The position numbers and the translations under genes are program-made. Under the pieces are notes generated by a model that saw nothing but the letters and a program-made list of their open reading frames with translations, searched no databases and had not been told where the DNA came from. A stretch of DNA of 36,804 bases from contig CACYBB010000022.1 of the NCBI GenBank assembly GCA_902772585.1, positions 1 through 36,804 of the forward strand, in the 5' to 3' direction. Below, one piece after another: positions 15,142 through 22,610 of the stretch (position 1 is its first letter; every line of letters begins with the position of its first letter). Source of the stretch: an uncultured Bacteroidales bacterium (GTDB lineage Bacteria > Bacteroidota > Bacteroidia > Bacteroidales > Bacteroidaceae).

Positions 15142-16512
15142 ATGACACAATTACCTGCCGCTTTTACGGAAATAACGCGCCAACTGATGGGCGAGGAACG
15201 CTTCGAACGCTACCTACAGTCGTTCGAAGAGGAGCCTCCTGTCAGCATACGAGTGAACCCAAGGAAGATGGCAGAGGGCAAATGGCAGATAGATGATGGA
15301 ACACCTGTACCCTGGTGCAGGAATGGTTACTATCTTCAGAAGCGTCCGAACTTCACCATGGATCCCCTACTCCATGCCGGCTGCTACTACGTGCAGGAAG
15401 CCGCCTCGATGTTCTTGGATGAAGTACTGAAGACCCTCCTCCAGCCCCTCCCTGAAATGGAGGGGAGTAATTACACTCAAGAACAACCTCTATCTTCTCC
15501 CCTCCCTCACAGGATTGCGTGCCACACTCCTACCTTTAGGTGGGAGAAGGGGTTGGGGGTGAGTCTCGACCTCTGTGCTGCTCCTGGTGGTAAGTCGACC
15601 TTGCTGCGCAGTGCTCTGCCTGAGGATTGCGTGCTGTACAGCAACGAACCCATCCGTAATCGTGCCAATATCCTGCTGGAGAACGTAACGAAGTGGGGCT
15701 ACGAGAACCATATCGTCACCAACAACTACCCCAAGGATTACCGTAAGTCGAAGATGAAGTTCGACCTCATCCTCTGCGATGTTCCTTGCTCTGGCGAGGG
15801 TATGTTCCGCAAGGACCCTGCCACCATCAGCGAATGGAGTCCACAGAACGTTGAGAAGTGCTGGCAGTTGCAGCGTGAGATTGTCGACGATGCCTGGGCA
15901 TGCCTGAACCCTGGCGGAGTGCTGATATACAGTACCTGCACCTTTAATACCAAGGAGAACGAGGAGAACATCCGTTACTTCCTGGAGCAATACGATGACA
16001 TGGAGGTGGTACCCGTCGACATCAAACCCGAATGGAACATCACGGCTTCCCTGCTCGATGGTTTCCACGAACCCGTCTATCGTTTCATCCCTGGCATCAC
16101 CCGCAGTGAAGGACTGTTTATGTGCGTGCTAAGGAAAAAGGAGGAGACTCTCCCCCATCCCCTCCCTGTGAAGGAGGGGAGTAAAAAGACTCCCAAGGGG
16201 CATAAGGGGAAGGAAGAATCCACCCTCAACACTTTATACCCCCCTCCCTCACAGGGAGGGGCTGGGGGTGAGTCTCTTAATCTCTCCTACCAGCAGGCCA
16301 TCGCCTACCTGCGCCACGAGGCACTGGTATTGCCGGAGGACACCCCTCGCGGACTCGTCACCGTCTGTTTCCAAGGACACCCGTTAGGACTGGTGAAAAA
16401 CATCGGCACACGAGCCAACAACCTCTATCCCAAAGAATGGAAAATAAAGACTACACATATTCCACAAGACTATGAAGCAATACTTAGACATACTGAATCG
16501 AATACTGACTGA
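15142..16512 (+). CDS. rsmF: RsmF-like rRNA cytosine-C5 methyltransferase with two insertions
   Basis: A 456-residue SAM-dependent RNA m5C methyltransferase of the NOL1/NOP2/Sun family. Visible parts: the N-terminal RNA-binding segment ('VSIRVNPRK', about 33-41), motif I '[11 protein letters not shown]' (about 143-153), motif IV '[11 protein letters not shown]' and motif VI '[12 protein letters not shown]', whose two cysteines act in release and catalysis. A C-terminal PUA-like domain ends with '[31 protein letters not shown]'. Two copies of a palindromic element interrupt it in frame: one just before motif I ('[15 protein letters not shown]...EKGLGV'), one before the PUA domain ('[13 protein letters not shown]...SQGGAGGES'). 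Catalytic motifs are intact, so it is probably active. Its last 41 bp overlap thyA. Confidence 0.9.
   Translation: MTQLPAAFTEITRQLMGEERFERYLQSFEEEPPVSIRVNPRKMAEGKWQIDDGTPVPWCRNGYYLQKRPNFTMDPLLHAGCYYVQEAASMFLDEVLKTLLQPLPEMEGSNYTQEQPLSSPLPHRIACHTPTFRWEKGLGVSLDLCAAPGGKSTLLRSALPEDCVLYSNEPIRNRANILLENVTKWGYENHIVTNNYPKDYRKSKMKFDLILCDVPCSGEGMFRKDPATISEWSPQNVEKCWQLQREIVDDAWACLNPGGVLIYSTCTFNTKENEENIRYFLEQYDDMEVVPVDIKPEWNITASLLDGFHEPVYRFIPGITRSEGLFMCVLRKKEETLPHPLPVKEGSKKTPKGHKGKEESTLNTLYPPPSQGGAGGESLNLSYQQAIAYLRHEALVLPEDTPRGLVTVCFQGHPLGLVKNIGTRANNLYPKEWKIKTTHIPQDYEAILRHTESNTD
15431..15566. repeat. In-frame palindromic element, rsmF copy 1
   Basis: About 136 bp, starting AGACCCTCCTCCAGCCCCTC and ending (other strand) AGACTCACCCCCAACCCC. 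It has a left hairpin around 15445-15466. The right part carries an extra short hairpin (CTCCTACCT with AGGTGGGAG, about 15526-15546). It adds about 45 codons between the N-terminal region and methyltransferase motif I. Confidence 0.75.
16145..16275. repeat. In-frame palindromic element, rsmF copy 2
   Basis: About 131 bp. The left end AGACTCTCCCCCATCCCCTC and the right end (other strand) AGACTCACCCCCAGCCCCTC are inverted repeats, each followed by a CCTCCCTGTGA-type hairpin. The unique core (about 16183-16236) differs from the other copies. It adds about 43 residues ahead of the PUA-like domain without a frameshift. Confidence 0.8.
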
Positions 16513-17281
16513 GGGCACCCAGAAGGGTGACCGCACAGGAACAGGTACCATCAGCATCTTCGGAACCCAGTCACGCTACAACATGGCCGACGGCTTTCCC
16601 CTGCTGACGACCAAGAAACTGCACCTGAAGAGTATCATCTATGAACTGTTGTGGTTCCTCAATGGTGACACGAATGTAAAATACCTGCAGGAACACGGCG
16701 TACGCATCTGGAACGAGTGGGCCGACGAGAATGGTGAACTGGGACCCGTCTATGGTCACCAGTGGCGTGCATGGCCTGACTACAATGGTGGCGTCATCGA
16801 CCAGATACAATACGTGGTGGACCAGTTGAAGAACAATCCCGACTCTCGTCGTATGATTGTCTCGGCATGGAATGTTGCAGAGGTTAACAAGATGGCATTG
16901 CCCCCTTGTCATACCATCTTCCAGTTCTATACCGCTCCCCTGCCCGATGGCCGTCGCCGCTTGTCGCTGCAACTCTACCAGCGCAGTGCCGACACGTTCC
17001 TGGGTGTACCTTTCAACATCGCCTCGTATGCGCTGTTGCTACAGATGATGGCACAGGTCTGCGACATGGAGGTGGGCGACTTCATCCACACCACAGGCGA
17101 CACGCACCTCTACCTGAACCATCTGGAACAGGCGAAGCTGCAGCTCACCCGTGAGCCGCGTCCGCTACCCACTATGAAGATCAACCCCGACGTGAAGAGC
17201 ATCTTCGATTTCCACTTTGAGGACTTCGAACTCGTAGGCTACGACCCTTGGCCACATATCAAGGCGGAAGTGAGCGTGTGA
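16472..17281 (+). CDS. thyA: Thymidylate synthase
   Basis: Converts dUMP to dTMP using methylene-tetrahydrofolate as both carbon donor and reductant, releasing dihydrofolate. The 269-residue protein fits the family (264 in E. coli). The catalytic Cys146 lies in '[12 protein letters not shown]'. The phosphate-binding arginine region 'GDRTGTGT' (19-26), '[12 protein letters not shown]' (123-134) and the folate/dUMP site '[24 protein letters not shown]' are all present. The start codon lies inside the end of the rsmF-like gene (41 bp overlap). folA, which recycles the dihydrofolate product, is two genes downstream. Confidence 0.97.
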   Translation: MKQYLDILNRILTEGTQKGDRTGTGTISIFGTQSRYNMADGFPLLTTKKLHLKSIIYELLWFLNGDTNVKYLQEHGVRIWNEWADENGELGPVYGHQWRAWPDYNGGVIDQIQYVVDQLKNNPDSRRMIVSAWNVAEVNKMALPPCHTIFQFYTAPLPDGRRRLSLQLYQRSADTFLGVPFNIASYALLLQMMAQVCDMEVGDFIHTTGDTHLYLNHLEQAKLQLTREPRPLPTMKINPDVKSIFDFHFEDFELVGYDPWPHIKAEVSV

Positions 17282-17283
17282 AT

Positions 17284-17311
17284 AATTGAGAATTGAGAAT
17301 TGAAAATTAGG
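17284..17311 (+). repeat. Heptamer repeat between thyA and cmk
   Basis: AATTGAG, AATTGAG, AATTGAA, AATTAGG: four 7-nt units filling most of the 37-nt gap. Confidence 0.65.
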
Positions 17312-17318
17312 CATTATT

Positions 17319-18005
17319 ATGAAAAAGATAACGATTGCTATTGACGGCCACTCTTCGTGCGGCAAGAGCACGATGGCCAAAGACCTGGCCCGTACAGTGG
17401 GCTACGTATATGTCGACACAGGTGCTATGTACCGTTGTGTCACCCTCTATGCCCTGCGTCACGGGCTGTTCACTGCCGACGGCATCAACGAGGAAGCCCT
17501 GCGCCAACAGATGCCGAACATCCAGATTTCCTTCCAGTTTAATGCTGAGACAGGTCGTCCCGACACCTACCTCAACGGCGAACTGGTAGAGAACGATATC
17601 CGCACCATGGAGGTCAGCAGTCACGTCAGTCCTATCGCCACGCTGGGCTTTGTCCGTGAGGCCATGGTTGCCCAACAGCAACAGATGGGTAAGGACAAAG
17701 GCGTAGTGATGGATGGTCGCGACATCGGTACCGTCGTCTTCCCCGATGCCGAACTGAAAATCTTCGTTACCGCCAGTGCCGAGGTACGTGCCCAGCGTCG
17801 CTACGACGAGCTGAAAGGTAAGGGTATGGAGGCCGACTATGAAGATATCCTGAAGAATGTGCAGGAGCGCGACTACATCGACTCCCATCGTGAGGTGTCA
17901 CCCCTGCGTCAGGCCGACGATGCCATCCTGTTGGACAACTCCCACATGACCATCGCTGAACAGAAGGAGTGGTTGTTTGAACGTTTCAAGGAGGCTACCC
18001 GATGA
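17319..18005 (+). CDS. cmk: Cytidylate kinase
   Basis: Phosphorylates CMP and dCMP with ATP. The 228-residue protein starts with the P-loop '[13 protein letters not shown]' (Gly10-Thr18) and has the CMP-binding 'YVDTGAMYR' (about 31-39). The family-specific insert follows (about 65-100), then '[37 protein letters not shown]' with the nucleotide-monophosphate and lid residues. Length agrees with E. coli Cmk (227). It overlaps folA by 4 bp. The thyA-cmk-folA cluster groups pyrimidine nucleotide and folate steps. Confidence 0.96.
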   Translation: MKKITIAIDGHSSCGKSTMAKDLARTVGYVYVDTGAMYRCVTLYALRHGLFTADGINEEALRQQMPNIQISFQFNAETGRPDTYLNGELVENDIRTMEVSSHVSPIATLGFVREAMVAQQQQMGKDKGVVMDGRDIGTVVFPDAELKIFVTASAEVRAQRRYDELKGKGMEADYEDILKNVQERDYIDSHREVSPLRQADDAILLDNSHMTIAEQKEWLFERFKEATR

Positions 18006-18487
18006 CTATCAGTATCATTGCCGCCGTGGCCAAGAACCGTGCCATCGGCTTCGAGAACAAGCTCATCTACTGGTTGCCCAACGACCTGAAGCGTTTCAAG
18101 GCGCTGACCACAGGACATACCATCATCATGGGTCGCAACACCTTTGAGTCACTCCCCAAGGGTGCACTGCCCAATCGTCGCAACGTGGTGCTTTCAACAA
18201 CCGTCAAGGAGTTGCCAGGTTGTGAGGTCTTCCCCACCCTTGACGCTGCCCTGCAGAGTTGCCAGCCCGACGAGGACATATATATAATAGGTGGCGCCCG
18301 TGTCTATGAGCAGGCCATCAGCAAGGCGGACCGTCTCTGTCTCACCGAGGTTGATGACACACCCGCTCAGGCTGATGCCTTCTTCCCTGACTATAGCGAC
18401 TGGCAGGTCGTCAACAAAGAAGCCCATCCAAAGGATGAGCGACACGACTACAACTATACTTTTGTAGATTACGAGCGAACCCGTTAA
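18002..18487 (+). CDS. folA: Dihydrofolate reductase
   Basis: Reduces dihydrofolate to tetrahydrofolate with NADPH, which keeps thymidylate synthesis going. The 161-residue protein shows the N-terminal '[63 protein letters not shown]', with the substrate-binding acid in 'PND', and the NADPH-binding '[12 protein letters not shown]' (about 93-104). 'LIYWLPND' replaces the more usual 'LPWHLP..D'; this may affect inhibitor binding. The stop codon overlaps the stop of the convergent exbD gene through a shared TTAA. Confidence 0.95.
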   Translation: MTISIIAAVAKNRAIGFENKLIYWLPNDLKRFKALTTGHTIIMGRNTFESLPKGALPNRRNVVLSTTVKELPGCEVFPTLDAALQSCQPDEDIYIIGGARVYEQAISKADRLCLTEVDDTPAQADAFFPDYSDWQVVNKEAHPKDERHDYNYTFVDYERTR

Positions 18488-18969
18488 CGGTTCGCTTCTT
18501 TTTTCTTCTCCTCCTTCGTTGCCGAATAGTTGATGTTCAGTGCGCCAGCCTTGCGCAGCGCCTGTTTCACATCGTTGATGAGTCCCATCTCCGTATCCCT
18601 GTCGGCACGGATACTCACCGTCAGTCGCTGGCGATCGTCTTCTGACATGCGGTTGCGCTCCTTTTCTATCTCCGCACCTATCTCGTCAACGGTGACATAG
18701 CGGTCACCCATCTGGATACGTGGCTCGTCAGCGATGACACGTCCTTGGGCATCAACGGGTTTGCCAATGAAGATATATACCAGTCCGCTCTTGTTCACCT
18801 CCTTAGCCAGTTCGGTGCCCTGCGGCACGGTGTACTGCACCTTCGGGTCAACGTCGCGCATGTGGGTGACAATCATAAAGAAGAAGAGTACCGTGAATAT
18901 CAAGTCAGGTAGCGATGCCACATTCAATGCGGGCACTGTGCGTTGTCTCTGTCGTTTGAATCTACTCAT
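18484..18969 (-). CDS. exbD: ExbD/TolR-type biopolymer transport protein (second)
   Basis: A 161-residue protein with one N-terminal membrane segment that contains the ion-conducting Asp ('LNVASLPDLIFTVLFFFMIVTHM', Asp22) and a periplasmic domain ending in 'LTVSIRADRDTEMGLINDVKQALRKAGALNINYSA'. It works with ExbB in an ion-driven motor that energises TonB or Tol-like functions at the outer membrane. It is the last gene of the cluster and overlaps the first exbD by 4 bp. Only the 'LPDL' Asp version is present, as in other ExbD proteins. Confidence 0.92.
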   Translation of the reverse strand: MSRFKRQRQRTVPALNVASLPDLIFTVLFFFMIVTHMRDVDPKVQYTVPQGTELAKEVNKSGLVYIFIGKPVDAQGRVIADEPRIQMGDRYVTVDEIGAEIEKERNRMSEDDRQRLTVSIRADRDTEMGLINDVKQALRKAGALNINYSATKEEKKKEANR

Positions 18970-19418
18970 TCTCTTCTCTCGGAATTCGTAATTCCCTCCA
19001 TGATTCGCATGGGTTTGATGTCCAGTTTCCTGTACGCCGCCACAATGCTGTTCTGCATCTCGAAATAGGCGTTATAACTGGTCTTACGCCCTGTCTCCAC
19101 TGCAATCGTGTAGTTGTCCGTCTGTCGCGAAGCCAGGAACGATTCCACCTGCTGGCGCAAGGCGTCGGGTGTCACCTCTTGTCCGTCACAGGTCACCACA
19201 TCGTTGTCGTCGATGGCAATCTGCAGGACATTCGAACGATTGATGTCGCGCTGTTCCAGATGCTGGTCATCCACAGGCGACAGCTTACGTCCCAGCCCGT
19301 GGTCCGTATCCATCGACGAGGTCACCAAGAAGAATACCAACAGCATGAACGAGATGTCTGCTGTCGATGTGGTATTCAGTTCAGGGAACTCCCTGCGTTT
19401 CTGCTTCCAACGGAACAT
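18966..19418 (-). CDS. exbD: ExbD/TolR-type biopolymer transport protein (first)
   Basis: A 150-residue ExbD paralogue: a basic start 'MFRWKQKRREFPELNTTSTADISFMLLVFFLVTSSM' with Asp22 in the membrane segment, then a periplasmic domain ('DGQEVTPDALRQQVESFLASRQTDNYTIAVETGRKTSYNAYFEMQNSIVAAYRKL'). The two ExbD proteins differ in sequence and probably form a heteromeric pair with the single ExbB. The ATG follows a 7-nt repeat tract (AAGTAAG type) that doubles as its upstream region and lies 15 nt after the tiny ORF. Confidence 0.92.
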   Translation of the reverse strand: MFRWKQKRREFPELNTTSTADISFMLLVFFLVTSSMDTDHGLGRKLSPVDDQHLEQRDINRSNVLQIAIDDNDVVTCDGQEVTPDALRQQVESFLASRQTDNYTIAVETGRKTSYNAYFEMQNSIVAAYRKLDIKPMRIMEGITNSERRE

Positions 19419-19419
19419 C

Positions 19420-19447
19420 TTACTTCTTACCTCTTACTTCTTATTGC
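19420..19447. repeat. Heptamer repeat at the end of the tiny ORF
   Basis: TTACTTC, TTACCTC, TTACTTC, TTATTGC on the plus strand: four 7-nt units. On the minus strand they provide the last codons and the stop of the 42-residue ORF and the region just before the exbD start. Confidence 0.65.
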
Positions 19448-19562
19448 TCAACCAGAACGAGCGCACCGTTGACACTACCGTCACGATGACGGCAACACCC
19501 ATGGCGATATACATCAGCCACAACATCACCTCTGCCATCAAAAAACTACCTGCCTCAGCCAT
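19434..19562 (-). CDS. Tiny membrane protein between exbB and exbD
   Basis: A 42-codon ORF (MAEAGSFLMAEVMLWLMYIA, then a hydrophobic stretch to 'VVSTVRSFWLSNKK') whose ATG overlaps the end of exbB by 8 bp (19555-19562) and whose stop is 15 nt before exbD. It has one membrane segment (about 11-31) and a basic end, so it would sit in the inner membrane with the basic tail in the cytoplasm. The overlap with exbB, the sole ORF filling the gap, and the membrane segment all support a real gene. It may be an accessory subunit of the ExbB-ExbD motor. I know no named family. Confidence 0.65.
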   Translation of the reverse strand: MAEAGSFLMAEVMLWLMYIAMGVAVIVTVVSTVRSFWLSNKK

Positions 19563-20409
19563 TGTTACGCGCTTTATATTTGACAACAGCATCCATCAGT
19601 GTGATAGCACCTTCTTCCATCTGTGTGGTCAGACGGTCTATCTTCGAGAGGATATAACTATAGAAGAACTGCAGGATGATAGCTACGATGATACCGAAGA
19701 TGGTGGTAATCAGCGCTACCTTCATACCCTTGGCAACAATCGTCGGACTGATATTACCAGCCACCTCGATATTGTCAAAGGCCATCACCATACCAATCAC
19801 CGTGCCCAGGAATCCCAGCGACGGGGCAATGGCGATAAACAGGCGTATCCACGAACAGCCTTTCTCCATATTCGAAATCTGTACCGTACCATAGTTCGTC
19901 AGCTGACGGTCTATGTCGTCCACCTTCTCACGGATGTGCAACAGTGCCTGATAGCAGATGCTCGCCACAGGTCCGCGCGTGTTACGACACAAGTCCTTGG
20001 CACCCTCCACGTCGTCCTGCTCCAGCCGTGCGTCCACGTCAGCCAGCAGCTTCTTCGTGTTCACCTCCGACAGCGTCAGATAGACGATGCGCTCTATGCA
20101 GAATGCCAGACCCAGCACCAGTGCCAGGGCTACCAGCGACATAAACCCTGCCGAGCCCTCTATGAATTTCCGTTTCAGCAACTTGTGCAGACCACCGCCC
20201 TGCAGTGCCTCCTCGTCAGGTCCTCCCAACTCGGCATCTATCAGTGCCATTGCCGAGTCTGCAACCAGTGTGTCAGCCTTCAGCGTGTCGGCAGTCACCA
20301 CTTTTGTCGTATCCTGCTGGGTAGTCTGTCCATACGCTATGGGCATCACCGTCCACAGGCAGGCGACTATCGCCATCAGCATGATGATTCTCTTCATATT
20401 ACTTTTCAT
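19555..20409 (-). CDS. exbB: MotA/TolQ/ExbB proton-channel protein
   Basis: A 284-residue protein. An N-terminal signal-like segment (MKRIIMLMAIVACLWTVM from residue 5) precedes a Thr/Asp-rich stretch, then the ExbB core: a membrane segment at about 88-108, a cytoplasmic loop ('ERIVYLTLSEVNTKKLLADVDARL...') and a hallmark pair of segments 'LFIAIAPSLGFLGTVIGMVMAF' (about 190-211) and 'MKVALITTIFGIIVAIILQFFYSYI' (about 228-252). It forms the pentameric channel around ExbD. The ATG at 20397 (codon 5) is an alternative start. The downstream tiny ORF begins within its last codons. Confidence 0.93.
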   Translation of the reverse strand: MKSNMKRIIMLMAIVACLWTVMPIAYGQTTQQDTTKVVTADTLKADTLVADSAMALIDAELGGPDEEALQGGGLHKLLKRKFIEGSAGFMSLVALALVLGLAFCIERIVYLTLSEVNTKKLLADVDARLEQDDVEGAKDLCRNTRGPVASICYQALLHIREKVDDIDRQLTNYGTVQISNMEKGCSWIRLFIAIAPSLGFLGTVIGMVMAFDNIEVAGNISPTIVAKGMKVALITTIFGIIVAIILQFFYSYILSKIDRLTTQMEEGAITLMDAVVKYKARNNG

Positions 20410-20421
20410 TGTTTAATCGTG

Positions 20422-20429
20422 CAAAGGTA
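20422..20429 (-). promoter_or_regulatory. Promoter -7 box of the exbB cluster
   Basis: TACCTTTG on the minus strand is an exact TAnnTTTG match about 13 nt before the first exbB ATG. The -33 place, 19 nt upstream (near 20449-20452), reads TTGA within the heptamer tract. A very short leader is expected. Confidence 0.65.
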
Positions 20430-20434
20430 TAAAA

Positions 20435-20469
20435 TAATTCTTAATTCTCAATTCTTAATTCTTAATTTT
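20435..20469. repeat. Heptamer repeat between the exbB and greA promoters
   Basis: TAATTCT, TAATTCT, CAATTCT, TAATTCT, TAATTTT: five 7-nt units between two divergent promoters; they cover the -33 positions of both. Confidence 0.7.
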
Positions 20470-20473
20470 TTAG

Positions 20474-20481
20474 TACCTTTG
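20474..20481 (+). promoter_or_regulatory. Promoter -7 box of greA
   Basis: TACCTTTG, an exact TAnnTTTG match, 27 nt before the greA ATG. No good -33 TTTG is seen 19-20 nt upstream; the region is heptamer repeat. Confidence 0.6.
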
Positions 20482-20507
20482 CAAAAAATTTGCAAGAAAG
20501 TAACTTT

Positions 20508-20978
20508 ATGGAATATATGTCACAGGAGGGCTACGACAAGCTCGTTGCCGAACTACGTCAGTTAGAGAGTGTTGAACTGCCACAGGTCAGGGATGCCATT
20601 GCCGAGGCCCGCGACAAGGGTGACCTCAGCGAGAATTTCGAGTACCATGCTGCCAAGCGCGAACAAGGTCGCCTGCTCAGTCGCATCCGTTTCATGCAGC
20701 GCGTCCTCGAGAATGCCCGTGTCCTCGACACCTCCCACCTCTCTACCGACAGCGTCGGACTGCTCAGCCGTGTCGAGATGACCAACGAGACCACTGGCAG
20801 TCGCATGACCTACACCATTGTCAGTCCCCACGAGGCCAACCTCCGCGAAGGCAAGATTTCCATCAAGTCACCCATCGCCCAGGCACTGCTCAACAAAAAG
20901 GCAGGCGACACGGTTGTTGTCCGTGTTCCTGCCGGTATGGTCAAGCTCCGCATCGAGAGCGTCAGCCTGAGTGCATAA
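20508..20978 (+). CDS. greA: Transcription elongation factor GreA
   Basis: Rescues backtracked RNA polymerase by stimulating transcript cleavage through its secondary channel. Starting at the ATG at 20508 the protein has 156 residues, as usual; an upstream TTG is not needed. The N-terminal coiled coil shows 'MEYMSQEGYDKLVAELRQLE', with the acidic tip 'DKGDLSENFEYHAAKREQGRLLSRIRFM' (Asp and Glu at about 39-43) that reaches the active site. The C-terminal FKBP-like domain ends with 'SPIAQALLNKKAGDTVVVRVPAGMVKLRIESV'. It stands alone and converges with the phosphatase gene. Confidence 0.96.
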   Translation: MEYMSQEGYDKLVAELRQLESVELPQVRDAIAEARDKGDLSENFEYHAAKREQGRLLSRIRFMQRVLENARVLDTSHLSTDSVGLLSRVEMTNETTGSRMTYTIVSPHEANLREGKISIKSPIAQALLNKKAGDTVVVRVPAGMVKLRIESVSLSA

Positions 20979-20994
20979 ATACCGAATCCCTTGA

Positions 20995-22509
20995 TTATAT
21001 AGTCCTAATGGCTACCATCACGGCATCGTCAATACGCTTGGCGTTGCCGCGGAAGTTCTCGACGGCACTCGTCATGCGGTCTATGATCTTCTGTGGCGGC
21101 TCATTGGCTTCTGCCGACTTGGTGAGTCGTGCCATCATGCGTTTCATGCCGAATGTCTCATGGCGGTAGTTCTCCGTCTCGTAGAGTCCATCGGTATAGA
21201 GGAAGAGTGTGGAGCCCTTTTGGAGCGTGGCATGCAACTCCTCGTAGTCATAGTCCTCCAGAACACCTACTGGCACGTTGGGTTTCAACTCAAACGGGCG
21301 CAGGTTACCATTGGGCGACAGCAACACAGGCCATGGGTGTCCTGCATTACAGTAGGTAAGCTTGGCATTACTGAGATTCAGCACACCCACAAACATCGTT
21401 GTGAACATCTCACTGTCGTTGAACGAGTGGAGCGAGTGGTTCATGGCCTTGATGATGGATACTGCCGAGGGCACGCCGTCTTTCTCATTGGTGGAAATAG
21501 CGGCCGTACGGAACACACTACGTGTGATGGCCATGACCAGCGATGCTCGCACATTCGAGCCTGGCACGTCGCCAAGACAGAACACCAGCGAGTGACCGAT
21601 GTAGAGGTAATCGTAGAAGTCGGCACTGATATCATTGGCACTGAGCAGTTTCACCTTAATCTCCACCTCGTGGTTGGTATTCTCCTCATCGGGCGTAATG
21701 GGAAGCATCGATGTCTGTATATTGCTGGCTATCTGCAACTCGCGGGTCATCACGTCCTGTACCATTTCCACCTTATTCAGTTTCCAGATGCTCTTGGTAG
21801 AGCGCCAGACAATAAACACAATCAGGCCGATACTAATCAGTTGCGACAGAAGAACCCATCCCAACAAGCGTCCGAACGCAGTATCTTCCTCAGCGCGCTG
21901 ATACACCATTTCCCGATAGTCAATGTCGCCCGTCAGCACACCGATACACTGATGCTTCGCATTATGTAGCGGAGCCGAGAAAGTATAGATTAGCATGTCC
22001 GAGCCACCCGTGTCGTTATACGGCTGACTCCACCATATCGTGTCTTTCTGCAACGCACGCGCATACCACTCAGCGTCCACATAGTCGTAGATGAGTTGCT
22101 TGGTAACAACAGGCTGCTTGTCGCTTCGCTGGTAAGCGAAAGCCGCAAACGTAGAGTCTTTCTTCGCGCAGAAACCTGGTCGCAACGCCACACAACTTCC
22201 CACAATATGCTGATTGCGGTCCACCAGTTTGGCACATATTCTAAACAGCTCATCACGGTCTGCCAGATTCTCCTCCACCGTAGTCACTGTAGCCATGACA
22301 GCCGACTCTGTTCTTGCCTTCAGGTCGTTGATGCGTTCCAACTCCCTCAGGTTCTCCTTCGTCCACTCCGCTGTCCGCCATCCCACGGCATGCTTGATAT
22401 AGACATAGGTACCAATACTGAGAACCTCAAGTAGGACGGCAGCCACGATAATAATCGTGATTCCCCTCCACATGGATTTCATCTTCTTTTTCAGATTCAA
22501 TTTAATCAT
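20995..22509 (-). CDS. Membrane-bound SpoIIE/PP2C-type protein phosphatase
   Basis: A 504-residue signalling protein. Membrane segment 1 (about 16-37) is followed by an extracytoplasmic Cache-like sensor (about 40-220, with 'IVGSCVALRPGF', 'YDYVDAEWYARALQKDTIWWSQPYNDTGGSDMLIYTFSAPL', 'CIGVLTGDIDY'). Membrane segment 2 (about 222-247), a helical linker and a SpoIIE phosphatase domain (about 265-504) complete it. Metal-binding acids are visible: 'DISADFYD' (usual 'VGGDYYD', so Gly-Gly is replaced by Ser-Ala), 'LGDVPG', 'YTDGLYE' and 'RIDDAVM'. It probably removes phosphate from an anti-sigma antagonist in response to an outside ligand. No partner gene is adjacent. Confidence 0.9.
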   Translation of the reverse strand: MIKLNLKKKMKSMWRGITIIIVAAVLLEVLSIGTYVYIKHAVGWRTAEWTKENLRELERINDLKARTESAVMATVTTVEENLADRDELFRICAKLVDRNQHIVGSCVALRPGFCAKKDSTFAAFAYQRSDKQPVVTKQLIYDYVDAEWYARALQKDTIWWSQPYNDTGGSDMLIYTFSAPLHNAKHQCIGVLTGDIDYREMVYQRAEEDTAFGRLLGWVLLSQLISIGLIVFIVWRSTKSIWKLNKVEMVQDVMTRELQIASNIQTSMLPITPDEENTNHEVEIKVKLLSANDISADFYDYLYIGHSLVFCLGDVPGSNVRASLVMAITRSVFRTAAISTNEKDGVPSAVSIIKAMNHSLHSFNDSEMFTTMFVGVLNLSNAKLTYCNAGHPWPVLLSPNGNLRPFELKPNVPVGVLEDYDYEELHATLQKGSTLFLYTDGLYETENYRHETFGMKRMMARLTKSAEANEPPQKIIDRMTSAVENFRGNAKRIDDAVMVAIRTI

Positions 22510-22536
22510 CAGTTCGTCTTGGAATATATACTACAA

Positions 22537-22584
22537 GAAATTTGGCGGTAAAATTACTAAAAATATAAGATACCGCCAAATTTC
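22537..22584. repeat. 14-bp perfect inverted repeat upstream of the phosphatase
   Basis: GAAATTTGGCGGTA (22537-22550) and TACCGCCAAATTTC (22571-22584) are exact inverse complements with a 20-nt A/T-rich spacer. It lies 28-75 nt before the phosphatase start and just after the GH43 stop. It could be a protein-binding operator, or a hairpin ending the GH43 transcript, but there is no T run. I see no clear TAnnTTTG box in the gap. Confidence 0.65.
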
Positions 22585-22610
22585 CTGCCATATTTTCCTG
22601 TTTTTTGCGC

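Noticed and set aside
20490-20507. Upstream TTG start for greA
   Set aside because: The ATG at 20508 gives the standard GreA N-terminus and length; the extra six codons overlap the expected leader.
19114-20565. A 483-codon plus-strand frame opposite exbD/exbB
   Set aside because: A shadow of the minus-strand genes; the translation is His/Gln/Arg-rich without recognisable domains.
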